From contig CAYLVB010000005.1 of NCBI GenBank assembly GCA_964387075.1, positions 186,001 to 250,000 of the forward strand: DNA of 64,000 nucleotides. Reading direction: 5' to 3'. Positions 50,153-58,303 of the stretch are shown one piece after another (position 1 is the first letter of the stretch; each line of letters opens with the position of its first letter). Source of the DNA: PALSA-968 sp964387075 (GTDB lineage Bacteria; Bacteroidota; Bacteroidia; B-17B0; Aurantibacillaceae). Position numbers and translations under genes: made by a program. Under the pieces are notes generated by a model. The model had not been told where the DNA came from. It did not search any database and was given only the letters and a program-made list of their open reading frames with translations.

Positions 50153-51637
50153 TTAACCGAGATATAAATAGGTGAGCATGGTGATGATGGCAATGCCCAT
50201 AAGGTCAAGCACAAAGCCCACCTTAAGCATATCTTTGATAGCTATCTTATTGGTTCCAAAAACGATGGTATTGGCGGCGGTAGCCACGGGCAACATAAAA
50301 CCCAAAGAAGCTGCAAAAGTGGCCGGCATCATAAGCAGCAAAGGCGGTACGTCTATTTCCTTTTGCAGCGAGATCATAATGGGTATACAAAGCTGGATGC
50401 TTGCAATGTTGCTGGCAAATTCGCTGATGATAGTTACGATCACGCAAATGCCCGCTATCAACAAGATAGGATGCACACCCTTCATAAAAACAAGCCGGCT
50501 CGCAAGCCAATCGCTTAAACCGGATTGCTCAAACCCATAAGCTAGGGCAAAACCGCTTCCAAAAAGAAGGATGATATCGTAACGGATCTTCTTCGCGTCT
50601 TCCCAAATGAGCAAGGCTTCTCCCCTGTTCTTTTTAGAAGGGATGAGGAACAAAGCCAGGGCCGCGGCAATGGCCACGCTGCCATCATCCACCGCTTTGG
50701 GTAATTGAAAGAAATTCTTCCAGCCCCTAAAAGTGAAGGAATCGAAAATAAGATCTTCGCGCGTGAACCAGAGCAAAACGCAAACACCGAAGATAGAGAG
50801 GATCACCTTTTGCTCGTAGCTCACCTTCCCCAGCTCTTTATACGTGTCGCGAAAAAAGCTTTTTCCCACTTCCAGTTTGTCAATGCCCTTCAGAAAATAC
50901 CGGCTCAATACAAAATAACAAGCCAGGAGAAATGCGAAAGAAATGGGGTAACCAATGGCCGACCATTTTAAAAAATTCAGGTCGTGCAGTTGGGGGTAAT
51001 TCTTCAGGTATTCTTTAAAGAAGAACATATTGGGCGGGGTTCCTACAGGTGTGGCCATTCCTCCTATGGTTGCAGAATAAGCCAGTGCCAATAGCATAGC
51101 GGCGGCGAATTTGGCGTGGTTCTTCGGAATATGTTTTTCCAGCTCCAGCACAAGTGCCAGCACGGCGCCAAACAACATAATAGTGGTAGCCGTGTTCGAG
51201 ATCCAGTTCGATATCAGGTAGGTTGAAAGCATTACACCAAAAAGAACGCTTTTGGGATTGGAGCCAACGAGCGAAAGTATTTTAAGTGCTATGCGCCGGT
51301 GCAGATCGTATTTTTCAATGGCGAATGCCAGCATAAAGCCCCCAAGGAATAAAAAGATGATGCTATCCGAATATTGCTGCGCCACCACTTTGGCTTCAGC
51401 GATCCCCATGAGGGGAATGAAGAGAAATGGAATAAAAGCCGTTACCGCCAGATGCACCGCCTCTGTAAACCACCAGGTGGCCATCCAGAGGGTGATCCCG
51501 GCCATATAACTGATATGCGGGTTCTTCTCATCAAGGGTGATGAAACAGCTAAAAAGGATGAAAGCCAGGGGACCGGCCAGCAAGGCAATGATACGGGATG
51601 TGGAGTATGGCCTCAAATTTGTACTTTTGATCTTCAC
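50153..51637 (-). CDS. SLC13/DASS family anion:sodium symporter
   Basis: 494 residues, about 12 helices. The two conserved substrate/Na+ loops are present: SNWISNTATTIMLFGAVLAL (SNT motif) and ATFAASLGFMLPVATAANTIVFG, with ATPVGTPPNMFFF also typical. A hydrophilic loop near 330-345. Substrates in this family are dicarboxylates or sulfate. A second carboxylate carrier (DAACS) lies nearby at 51976-53352. Confidence 0.93.
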   Translation of the reverse strand: MKIKSTNLRPYSTSRIIALLAGPLAFILFSCFITLDEKNPHISYMAGITLWMATWWFTEAVHLAVTAFIPFLFIPLMGIAEAKVVAQQYSDSIIFLFLGGFMLAFAIEKYDLHRRIALKILSLVGSNPKSVLFGVMLSTYLISNWISNTATTIMLFGAVLALVLELEKHIPKNHAKFAAAMLLALAYSATIGGMATPVGTPPNMFFFKEYLKNYPQLHDLNFLKWSAIGYPISFAFLLACYFVLSRYFLKGIDKLEVGKSFFRDTYKELGKVSYEQKVILSIFGVCVLLWFTREDLIFDSFTFRGWKNFFQLPKAVDDGSVAIAAALALFLIPSKKNRGEALLIWEDAKKIRYDIILLFGSGFALAYGFEQSGLSDWLASRLVFMKGVHPILLIAGICVIVTIISEFASNIASIQLCIPIMISLQKEIDVPPLLLMMPATFAASLGFMLPVATAANTIVFGTNKIAIKDMLKVGFVLDLMGIAIITMLTYLYLG

Positions 51638-51651
51638 AAATATATCAAATT

Positions 51652-51975
51652 ATGGTTCGCGGTTTTATCATCCTCTCATTTCTCTTTTCACTCTTAACGG
51701 TTAAATCGCTTGGACAGGAAAAACCAAAGAAGATCAATTATGTAAAAGAAGGTTACGTGAAAGCCAAAGTAGTACATTATGTTGTCGACGACTGTGGTTT
51801 TTTGATCCAGTTGCCGGATAAAGCGCAAAGCAAGCTCGTACCCGATACATTACCCCTCAACCTGAAAAAACACGGAAAGAAAGTGTGGATAAAATACACA
51901 CTTCCTAAAAAACAACTCATGAGCACCTGTATGACAGGCAAACAGATTGAAGTGATCGATATTCGAAAAAGGTAA
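51652..51975 (+). CDS. Hypothetical small secreted protein
   Basis: 107 residues. Signal peptide (FIILSFLFSLLTVKSLGQ) and a basic beta-rich domain with Cys near positions 48 and 92 (DDCGFLIQL, STCMTGKQIEVIDI) that could form a disulfide. No family recognised. It starts 14 bases from the divergent SLC13 start, so the two must share or overlap promoters, and its stop abuts the convergent DAACS gene. Confidence 0.72.
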   Translation: MVRGFIILSFLFSLLTVKSLGQEKPKKINYVKEGYVKAKVVHYVVDDCGFLIQLPDKAQSKLVPDTLPLNLKKHGKKVWIKYTLPKKQLMSTCMTGKQIEVIDIRKR

Positions 51976-53352
51976 TTACTTCTCCCACTTATCTACTATA
52001 GCAGAAGCCACCGCGTTACCAACAACGTTGGTAGCCGAGCGGCCCATATCCAACAGCTGATCTACAGCCAGCAACAGTAAAAGTCCTTCTACGGGAATGT
52101 GAAACATAGCCAGCATACCGGCAATCACCACCAAAGAAGCGCGCGGCACGCCTGCCATTCCTTTGCTTGTGATTAGCAGCACAAGCATCATTTGAATTTG
52201 ATCCGCGAAAGAAATATCGATGCCATACATCTGCGCGATGAAAAGTGTGGCAAAGGTCATGTACATGATAGAGCCATCTAAATTGAACGAATAACCCAGA
52301 GGCAACACAAAGCTCACCGTACGATTTCTTAAGCCGAATCCTTCTAAAGCCTCAATGGTTTTGGGCATGGCGGCCTCTGAACTGGCTGTACTGAATGCAA
52401 GCAAGATCGGTTCCTTAATGGCCGAGAACAGTTTAAAGAAATTGATCCTGCACATAAAGCAAATGCCCATCAATATCACAAAAACAAAGAACAACAACCC
52501 ACCGTAAAAACAAGAAATAAGATAAGCGTAACTTTTTAAAACACCCGGTCCTTGCTGAATAACAACAGCGGTCACAGCACCGAAAATTCCAATAGGCGCA
52601 AGCTTCATTACGTAATTAGTGACCTTGAACATAGTATGGGAAACAGCGTCCAGAAAATCGATGATGATCTTTCCTTTTTCACCCAGTGAAGCCGCTCCTA
52701 CCCCAAAGAACAAAGCGAAAATTACGATAGGCAGAATTTCGTTATGCGCCATGCTATCGATCACGCTCTCGGGAATGATGTGCGAAATAAAATTTTTGGC
52801 TGTCTGGGCATTGGGTTTAATCCCCGCGTCGGCACCCGCTTCGGGCATATCGAGATGCATTTTCTTTCCGGGCTCAAATACGTTCACGATCACCAGTCCC
52901 AGCATCAAGGCAATTAAAGTTGCCCCGGTAAAATAAACGAGGGTCTTTACACCCATGCGACCCACCGTTTTAAAATCGCCAATTTTGGCAACACCCACAA
53001 CCAGCACCGCAAACACCAGCGGCGCTATGATCATTTTGATCAATCGCAGGAAAATATCACTTAATAAAGAGAAAGGCGACGAAGCCTCTTTTTTAGCCTG
53101 CTTCTCCTGTTTGTCGATCTTTTTAATAAAGTATTCTTGCTCTGTCTCGGGTAGTTTTACATTGCCCGGCGTCTTTGTTGGGTCTTTAAAAATAAGGAAT
53201 TGCTGCTTTTTTTCCGGGAACTTGACCGAAGCCGCCTTTTCCTTTTGTTCCTTAAAATAGGTGGTGTAATTCGAATTGATAACAGCGCCCGTAATAACGC
53301 CCAAAACCATTGCTACCAGTATTGTGACAATGAGAATATTCTTCTTTAGCAT
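51976..53352 (-). CDS. Dicarboxylate/amino acid:cation symporter (DAACS family)
   Basis: 458 residues. Helices with LIKMIIAPLVFAVLVVGVAK, the HP1 serine motif STASSEAAMPKTIEAL, the NMDGT-equivalent FNLDGSIMYMTFA, and DQLLDMGRSATNVVGNAVAS in HP2/TM8, all as in GltP/DctA carriers. A soluble loop of about 55 residues lies between the first two helices. Likely import of glutamate, aspartate or C4-dicarboxylates. Confidence 0.95.
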   Translation of the reverse strand: MLKKNILIVTILVAMVLGVITGAVINSNYTTYFKEQKEKAASVKFPEKKQQFLIFKDPTKTPGNVKLPETEQEYFIKKIDKQEKQAKKEASSPFSLLSDIFLRLIKMIIAPLVFAVLVVGVAKIGDFKTVGRMGVKTLVYFTGATLIALMLGLVIVNVFEPGKKMHLDMPEAGADAGIKPNAQTAKNFISHIIPESVIDSMAHNEILPIVIFALFFGVGAASLGEKGKIIIDFLDAVSHTMFKVTNYVMKLAPIGIFGAVTAVVIQQGPGVLKSYAYLISCFYGGLLFFVFVILMGICFMCRINFFKLFSAIKEPILLAFSTASSEAAMPKTIEALEGFGLRNRTVSFVLPLGYSFNLDGSIMYMTFATLFIAQMYGIDISFADQIQMMLVLLITSKGMAGVPRASLVVIAGMLAMFHIPVEGLLLLLAVDQLLDMGRSATNVVGNAVASAIVDKWEK

Positions 53353-53355
53353 AAA

Positions 53356-53643
53356 CTATTTCCCTCCTCTTTTTCGCGCCGACCGCTTTATACCCTTTTG
53401 GTACTCTTTTTTGGCGCGGCGTATCGCTTTGTCGTCCTCTCTTTTCTCGCGGCGACTGACGGCGTGCGTGGATTTTCCATGTTTCACGTAAGGATTGAAA
53501 TCCTTCTTTTGCTTGGGTCTGAACCACCTCCAGATCCTCCGGTGCTCCCGGGGTTCAACCGAATGCCGGTTACAGCCGGGCAAAACTATAAAAATACCTC
53601 CAAGCAGCAGCAAGATACAGGTATTTTTAAGCAAGGTCCTCAT
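53356..53643 (-). CDS. Small basic lipoprotein
   Basis: 95 residues. Lipobox GIFIVLPGC, then a strongly basic body (RRIWRWFRPKQKKDFNPYVKHGKST ... ARKRGGK) with two-thirds charged residues. Short basic lipoproteins of this sort are common in Bacteroidota and have no known function. Three bases separate it from the downstream symporter gene. Confidence 0.6.
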   Translation of the reverse strand: MRTLLKNTCILLLLGGIFIVLPGCNRHSVEPREHRRIWRWFRPKQKKDFNPYVKHGKSTHAVSRREKREDDKAIRRAKKEYQKGIKRSARKRGGK

Positions 53644-53691
53644 TTCAATTATTTGGTTGTAGCCGGGGTCCTTTTTTCACAAAAACCCAGC

Positions 53692-54180
53692 TCATTTCAT
53701 ATTGATGAACTGCAAAGGCTGCTCGTAATTGCCCTTCTCTAAAAGCGCTATCACCCGCTGCAGGTCATCGATCTTCTTGCCGCTCACACGAACAATATCG
53801 TCCATGATCTGCGCGCTCACTTTCAGTTTGCTGTTCTTAATGTCGCCAATGATCTTCTTACAGGCCTCCTTTTCCAGGCCGTTCTTCACCTTTATCTCTT
53901 TCTTCACGAACATGCCGCTGGGGTAATGCTCCTTTTTCTGGTCGAGGCAGCGGGGATCCACTTTTTGCTTGATCATGCGGTTCCGTAAAATGTCTATAAC
54001 GGAATTCAGCCGCATTTCGTCTTCGGTGGTAATATTGATGATAAAGTCCTTTTTATTGAGCTCTATCTCGGTTTTTGAGCCTTTAAAATCAAACCGTGTA
54101 ATAATCTCCTTCCGGGCCACGTTTATGGCGTTATCCAGCAGCTGAACCTCGGCTTTACTGGCTATATCAAATGATGGCAT
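53692..54180 (-). CDS. yajQ: YajQ family nucleotide-binding protein
   Basis: 162 residues from ATG 54180 (MPSFDIASKAEVQLLDNAIN), the family's usual start; a longer reading from 54258 is rejected. FDFKGSKTEIELN, DPRCLDQKKEHYPSGMFVKKEI and VRVSGKKIDDLQRVIALL are conserved. Some members bind cyclic di-GMP; the effect in Bacteroidota is unknown. Confidence 0.95.
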   Translation of the reverse strand: MPSFDIASKAEVQLLDNAINVARKEIITRFDFKGSKTEIELNKKDFIINITTEDEMRLNSVIDILRNRMIKQKVDPRCLDQKKEHYPSGMFVKKEIKVKNGLEKEACKKIIGDIKNSKLKVSAQIMDDIVRVSGKKIDDLQRVIALLEKGNYEQPLQFINMK

Positions 54181-54256
54181 AGCGCTAAGATAAGACATTG
54201 TTTTATACCGAGGCGAGGCGGAAGCCGGTTTTTTGGAAAGAGAACGGACGCTCGGC

Positions 54257-54301
54257 ATAATATCATGTCTTTGGAAGGCATAGACTTAGACATGTTATTA
54301 T
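54257..54301. promoter_or_regulatory. Inverted repeat in the leader of the nucleotide-sugar genes
   Basis: ATAATATCATGTCT (54257-54270) and AGACATGTTATTAT (54288-54301) are inverse copies with one mismatch, separated by 17 bases. It lies 24 bp upstream of a -7-like TAAATTTA (54325-54332) and 47 bp before ATG 54348. It may be an operator or an RNA hairpin. Confidence 0.5.
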
Positions 54302-54347
54302 ATGGACATTACAAATGGTTTTATTAAATTTACCCTCTTAATTAAAG

Positions 54348-54923
54348 ATGGAAAAAGAGTACTACGCCCACCCCACCGCCGTTATTGACGAAGGGTGCAA
54401 AATAGGCAAAGGCAGCAAGATCTGGCACTTTTCGCACATCATGCCTAAATGCGTGTTGGGCGAGGGCTGCAATATTGGCCAAAATGTGGTCATTTCTCCC
54501 GAAGTGGTGCTGGGGAAGAACGTAAAAGTGCAGAACAACATCTCTATTTATACCGGCGTTACCTGCGATGATGATGTGTTTTTGGGACCAAGCATGGTGT
54601 TCACCAATGTTACCAACCCAAGAAGTGCCGTGATACGTCGTGACCAATACGCAAAAACGCATGTAGGAAAAGGAGCGAGTATTGGGGCCAACGCAACCAT
54701 TGTTTGTGGTCACGATATAGGTGCTTATGCTTTTATTGGTGCCGGGGCTGTAGTAACTAAGACTGTTCCGGCTTATGCTTTGGTTGTTGGAAATCCGGCC
54801 AGGCAATTAGGTTGGATGAGCGAATACGGTCATAGATTAGAATTTGATAAAGACAGTATAGCTGTTTGCAAAGAAAGCGGGCAGAAGTACAAACTGATTA
54901 ACAATTCGGTACAAAGAGTTTAA
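54348..54923 (+). CDS. Hexapeptide-repeat N-acetyltransferase of nucleotide-sugar synthesis (WbpD-like)
   Basis: 191 residues. Left-handed beta-helix repeats (IGKGSKIWHFSHIMPKCVLG, IGQNVVISPEVVLGKNVKV, IGANATIVCGHDIGAYAFI) with the typical TNVTNPRSAVIRRDQYAKTHV loop. It matches enzymes that acetylate UDP-3-amino-2-acetamido-uronic acids. Together with the dehydrogenases at 55383 and 56446 it would build a di-N-acetylated uronic acid sugar. The TAA stop lies within the left repeat of the four-helix cassette. Confidence 0.92.
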   Translation: MEKEYYAHPTAVIDEGCKIGKGSKIWHFSHIMPKCVLGEGCNIGQNVVISPEVVLGKNVKVQNNISIYTGVTCDDDVFLGPSMVFTNVTNPRSAVIRRDQYAKTHVGKGASIGANATIVCGHDIGAYAFIGAGAVVTKTVPAYALVVGNPARQLGWMSEYGHRLEFDKDSIAVCKESGQKYKLINNSVQRV

Positions 54924-55380
54924 AGTTGAAAGTTTAAAGTTTGCATATGGCGACAATAGAAACATTTGAAGACTTAATAGCATGGCAAAAAGCCAGGAAC
55001 CTGGATATGGAGGTGTTTAAAGTTGTATCCACTACCAAGATCGCTAGGGACTTTACGCTTAGAGACCAGATCCTTCGTTCTTCGGGTTCTGTTATGGATA
55101 ATATTGCCGAAGGGTTTGAAAGGTCCGGAAGAAGAGAATTCATACAATTTTTATCAATTTCAAAAGGCTCTTGTGGTGAAGTAAGATCCCAATGCTATAG
55201 AGCTCTTGACAGAGGATATATAACTACTGAACAATTCGAGTACTTGAAAAAACTTTGTTTGGAAGAAAGCAAAATTATCCAGGGACTAATGAGTTATTTA
55301 AACAAAACTGAAATTAAAGGTTCAAAATTCAAGGAACCCAAAACCCAATACTTTAAACTTTCAACTTCCAACTTTAAACT
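54917..55380. repeat. Inverted repeat pair bounding the four-helix-bundle gene
   Basis: Left arm 54917-54939 starts AGTTTAAAGTTGAAAGTTTA. Right arm 55351-55380, read in reverse, starts AGTTTAAAGTTGGAAGTTGA; it matches the left with one extra seven-base unit. The left arm overlaps the stop of the acetyltransferase. The right arm ends two bases before the ATG of the Gfo/Idh gene and encodes the C-terminus of the cassette gene. The arms are AT-rich, so pairing is modest. Confidence 0.8.
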
Positions 55381-55393
55381 CGATGAGGATTAA
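54947..55393 (+). CDS. Four-helix-bundle protein (23S rRNA intervening-sequence family)
   Basis: 148 residues from ATG 54947 (MATIETFEDLIAWQKARNLD). The family signature IAWQKA..., LRDQILRSSGSVMDNIAEGFERSG and FLSISKGSCGEVRSQCYRALDRGYI is complete. Proteins of this family are encoded in 23S rRNA intervening sequences in some bacteria and scattered elsewhere in others; the function is unknown. The last 14 residues (QYFKLSTSNFKLDED) come from the flanking repeat, and its stop lies inside the next gene. The gene interrupts two functionally linked sugar genes. Confidence 0.92.
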   Translation: MATIETFEDLIAWQKARNLDMEVFKVVSTTKIARDFTLRDQILRSSGSVMDNIAEGFERSGRREFIQFLSISKGSCGEVRSQCYRALDRGYITTEQFEYLKKLCLEESKIIQGLMSYLNKTEIKGSKFKEPKTQYFKLSTSNFKLDED

Positions 55394-56429
55394 ATTTGCT
55401 GTAATCGGGCAAGGACATATAGGAAAAAGGCACGCCGAGATGATCCGTCGCAATTCTTCTTGTGAGTTAATTGCTGTTTGCGACATTCTACCAAAAGAGA
55501 AATTGCAGCTGAACGATCTGAAGGAGAAATTTTATGCTTCGGCCGACGAGCTTCTGAAGGCTCACCCGGAAGTTGAAGTGGTAAACATCTGTACACCGAA
55601 TGGTTTACATGCCACTCATTCCTTATTAGCATTAGAAGCGAGCAAACATGTGGTGATAGAAAAACCCATGGCGCTTGCTAAGGCGGATTGCGAGAAGATC
55701 GTTTTCAAAGCATTGGAGCAGAGTAAAAATGTTTTCTGCGTGATGCAGAACCGTTACTCACCTCCTTCTCTTTGGTTGAAGGAAGTGATGGAGAATAAAA
55801 TTTTGGGTAACATCTATATGGTTCAGCTCAATTGCTATTGGAACCGCGACGAACGCTATTACAAACCCGGAAATTGGAAAGGCACGCAGGATCTTGATGG
55901 AGGAACGCTATTTACGCAATTCTCTCATTGGGTAGACATTATGTACTGGCTTTTTGGAGATATAACCAATATACAGGCTAAATTCGCCGATTTCAACCAC
56001 CAGAAGAACACAGCTTTTGAGGACAGTGGCTTTGTGAGCTTTGATTTTGTGAACGGAGGAATGGGCAGCATCAATTACTCTACTGCGGTTTGGGATAAAA
56101 ATTTAGAATCTTCGTTAACGATCGTTGGAAGCAAAGGAAGCATTAAAGTGGGCGGACAATACATGGATGTTGTTGAGGTCTGCAATATCAAAGATTACAC
56201 TATGCCCAAACTTGCCGACACCAATCCCGCCAATGATTACGGAGCTTACAAAGGATCAGCCAATAATCACCACAGCGTAATTGAGAACGTGATACACACC
56301 TTAAGCGGCAAAAATAAAATAAGCACTAACGCCCTGGAAGGAATGAAAGTGGTAGACATCATCGAACGTATCTACGCTTTGCGTCCCGCATCTCTATTAA
56401 AATCAAATAAACAAATTGTCAATAATTAA
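55383..56429 (+). CDS. Gfo/Idh/MocA oxidoreductase (WbpB/WlbA-like)
   Basis: 348 residues. Rossmann start FAVIGQGHIGKRHAEMI, then NICTPNGLHATHSLLALEASKHVVIEKPMAL with the catalytic Lys in EKP. MQNRYSPPSLWLKEVM and LDGGTLFTQFSHWVDIMYWLFGD are typical of UDP-N-acetyl-glucosaminuronate 3-dehydrogenases. It oxidises C3 of a UDP-HexNAc uronate before amination and acetylation. An aminotransferase partner is not seen in this window. Confidence 0.92.
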   Translation: MRIKFAVIGQGHIGKRHAEMIRRNSSCELIAVCDILPKEKLQLNDLKEKFYASADELLKAHPEVEVVNICTPNGLHATHSLLALEASKHVVIEKPMALAKADCEKIVFKALEQSKNVFCVMQNRYSPPSLWLKEVMENKILGNIYMVQLNCYWNRDERYYKPGNWKGTQDLDGGTLFTQFSHWVDIMYWLFGDITNIQAKFADFNHQKNTAFEDSGFVSFDFVNGGMGSINYSTAVWDKNLESSLTIVGSKGSIKVGGQYMDVVEVCNIKDYTMPKLADTNPANDYGAYKGSANNHHSVIENVIHTLSGKNKISTNALEGMKVVDIIERIYALRPASLLKSNKQIVNN

Positions 56430-56445
56430 ATCGTCAATATAAATT

Positions 56446-57738
56446 ATGAGCATTTACCAGAAGATAATCAAGAAGGAAGCCAAGATCGCCGTGATCGGTC
56501 TCGGGTATGTAGGATTACCCATCGCATTGGCTTTCGCTAAAAAAGTAAAAGTGATAGGCTTCGATATTAACGAGAAACGCGTTAATATGATGAAGAAAGG
56601 CATAGACCCCAGCAACGAATTGACCAAAAAAGATTTCGAAAAGAGCGATATAGAGTTCACACACAAACTGGAGGATTTGAAGAAGGCAAACTTCTTTATT
56701 GTGGCTGTACCAACTCCTATCGACGAGCACAATTTACCGGATCTGAAACCGCTCGTTGGCGCTTCAACCACGGTAGGCAAGGTTCTGAAGAAAGGCGATT
56801 ACGTGGTTTATGAATCTACTGTATATCCCGGCTGCACCGAAGAAGATTGCATTCCTATCCTCGAAAAATTATCCGGGATGAAGTTCGTGAAGGATTTCAA
56901 AGTAGGTTACTCGCCTGAGCGTATCAATCCGGGCGACAAAGAACATACCATCACTAAAATTCTGAAAGTAGTTTCGGGTTGCGACAAAGAAAGCTTAGAG
57001 AACATTGCCAAAGTGTACGAGATCATTGTTGAGCCGGGCACGCACAAAGCAGCGTCTATCAAAGTTGCAGAAGCAGCCAAGATCATTGAGAATACGCAGC
57101 GCGACGTGAACATCGCCCTGATGAACGAACTTTCTATCATCTTCTCGCGCATCGGCATCAATACTTACGATGTGCTGGAAGCTGCAGGCACCAAATGGAA
57201 CTTCTTAAAATTCTTCCCGGGGCTCGTAGGCGGACACTGTATAGGCGTAGACCCTTATTACCTCACTTACAAAGCCGAATCCTTAGGTTACCACGCGCGC
57301 GTGATCAACAGCGGCCGTTATGTGAACGACAGCATGGGCTTTTACATTGCCAAAAATATCGTAAAACGCATCAGCGGACTTGGAAAGAACATCTCTAAAA
57401 GTAAAGTACTTGTGATGGGTGCCACTTTTAAAGAAGACGTGAGCGATATCCGTAACAGTAAAGTGGCAGATATCATCAAAGAATTAAAATCTTACAGCGT
57501 AAAAGTAGATGTGGTGGATCCGCATGCCGACAGCGATGAATTGAAGCACGAATACGGCTTCGGTATTGATAAAATGGGCAAAGGATATGACGGTGTTATC
57601 GTTGCTGTGAACCACAAAGAATACAAAGCGCTGGATGAGAAATTCTTTAGGTCTATCATGGACAAAAAAGGTGTTTTGGTAGATGTAAAAGGCATGTACC
57701 GCGGCAAAATGAAAGAATTAATGTATTGGAGTCTATAG
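56446..57738 (+). CDS. UDP-HexNAc 6-dehydrogenase (TviB/VipA/WbpA type)
   Basis: 430 residues. NAD domain IAVIGLGYVGLPIALAFA, FIVAVPTPID, ESTVYPGCTEEDCIPIL and YSPERINPGDKEH. The central helix keeps AEAAKIIENTQRDVNIALMNEL. The catalytic Cys lies in GGHCIGVDPYYLTYKAE, and the C-terminal domain in VLVMGATFKEDVSDIRNSK. It makes UDP-HexNAc uronic acid, supplying the Gfo/Idh step. Followed by a toxin-antitoxin-like pair. Confidence 0.95.
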   Translation: MSIYQKIIKKEAKIAVIGLGYVGLPIALAFAKKVKVIGFDINEKRVNMMKKGIDPSNELTKKDFEKSDIEFTHKLEDLKKANFFIVAVPTPIDEHNLPDLKPLVGASTTVGKVLKKGDYVVYESTVYPGCTEEDCIPILEKLSGMKFVKDFKVGYSPERINPGDKEHTITKILKVVSGCDKESLENIAKVYEIIVEPGTHKAASIKVAEAAKIIENTQRDVNIALMNELSIIFSRIGINTYDVLEAAGTKWNFLKFFPGLVGGHCIGVDPYYLTYKAESLGYHARVINSGRYVNDSMGFYIAKNIVKRISGLGKNISKSKVLVMGATFKEDVSDIRNSKVADIIKELKSYSVKVDVVDPHADSDELKHEYGFGIDKMGKGYDGVIVAVNHKEYKALDEKFFRSIMDKKGVLVDVKGMYRGKMKELMYWSL

Positions 57739-57777
57739 GAATATTTTGTAACTTTGATATATTAAATTGGTAAGAAC

Positions 57778-57945
57778 ATGGTGTTTGTGATCAATAAAAA
57801 AACCACTAAAAAGGAACTAGAGAAGCTTTTTTCAAATAAAGGCAAAAGAAAAGGTGGGTTTAACGCGAAGAAATTTTGCGGAACCATTTTTTTTAAAAAA
57901 TCAGGGCTTTTAATCCAAAAGCAGTTACGAAATGAATGGACGTAG
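57778..57945 (+). CDS. Small antitoxin-like protein preceding the PIN gene
   Basis: 55 residues from ATG 57778: MVFVINKKTTKKELEKLFSN, then a basic segment, GGFNAKKFCGTIFFKKSG, and an ending LLIQKQLRNEWT. The gene overlaps the PIN toxin gene by 14 bases. Size, order, overlap and the pattern of an N-terminal beta/helix DNA-binding half plus a C-terminal toxin-wrapping tail fit type II antitoxins. It is short and easily missed. The family name is not certain. Confidence 0.7.
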   Translation: MVFVINKKTTKKELEKLFSNKGKRKGGFNAKKFCGTIFFKKSGLLIQKQLRNEWT

Positions 57946-58303
57946 TTATTTCGTAGACTCCAATATTCTAATCTATTTATTGAATGGCGACAAAAGGATC
58001 GCAGAGATATTACAGGACAAGAATATCTATTGTTCATTTATTACCGAGATCGAATTAAAAAGCTCCAAAAAATTTGACTCTAAAGAAATAGCTGTTATAG
58101 ACCAGATATTATCTGCAATACACATCCTTGATATTAATCCTGAAATAAAGAAACACGCTGTTTCTTTAAGGAAGAAATATAGTTTGAAACTACCCGATGC
58201 TATCATTGCGGCCACATCTATCTTTATAGATTTTCCGCTTATAACCGCAGATAAGGCTTTCAATAAGATCAAAGAAATCGATATTTATTTTTATACCGTA
58301 TGA
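57932..58303 (+). CDS. PIN-domain ribonuclease toxin, VapC-like
   Basis: 123 residues. Acidic active-site residues are in place: YFVDSNILIYLLNG (Asp), SFITEIELKSS (Glu), LKLPDAIIAATSIF (Asp) and PLITADKAFNKI (Asp). VapC-type toxins cleave tRNA or rRNA. It overlaps the upstream antitoxin-like gene by 14 bases and rfbB by four (ATGA), so rfbB expression may be tied to the toxin-antitoxin pair. Confidence 0.88.
   Translation: MNGRSYFVDSNILIYLLNGDKRIAEILQDKNIYCSFITEIELKSSKKFDSKEIAVIDQILSAIHILDINPEIKKHAVSLRKKYSLKLPDAIIAATSIFIDFPLITADKAFNKIKEIDIYFYTV

Noticed and set aside
54181..54258. Upstream extension of YajQ
   Set aside because: The family starts at MPSFD; the extension is low-complexity and absent from the family.
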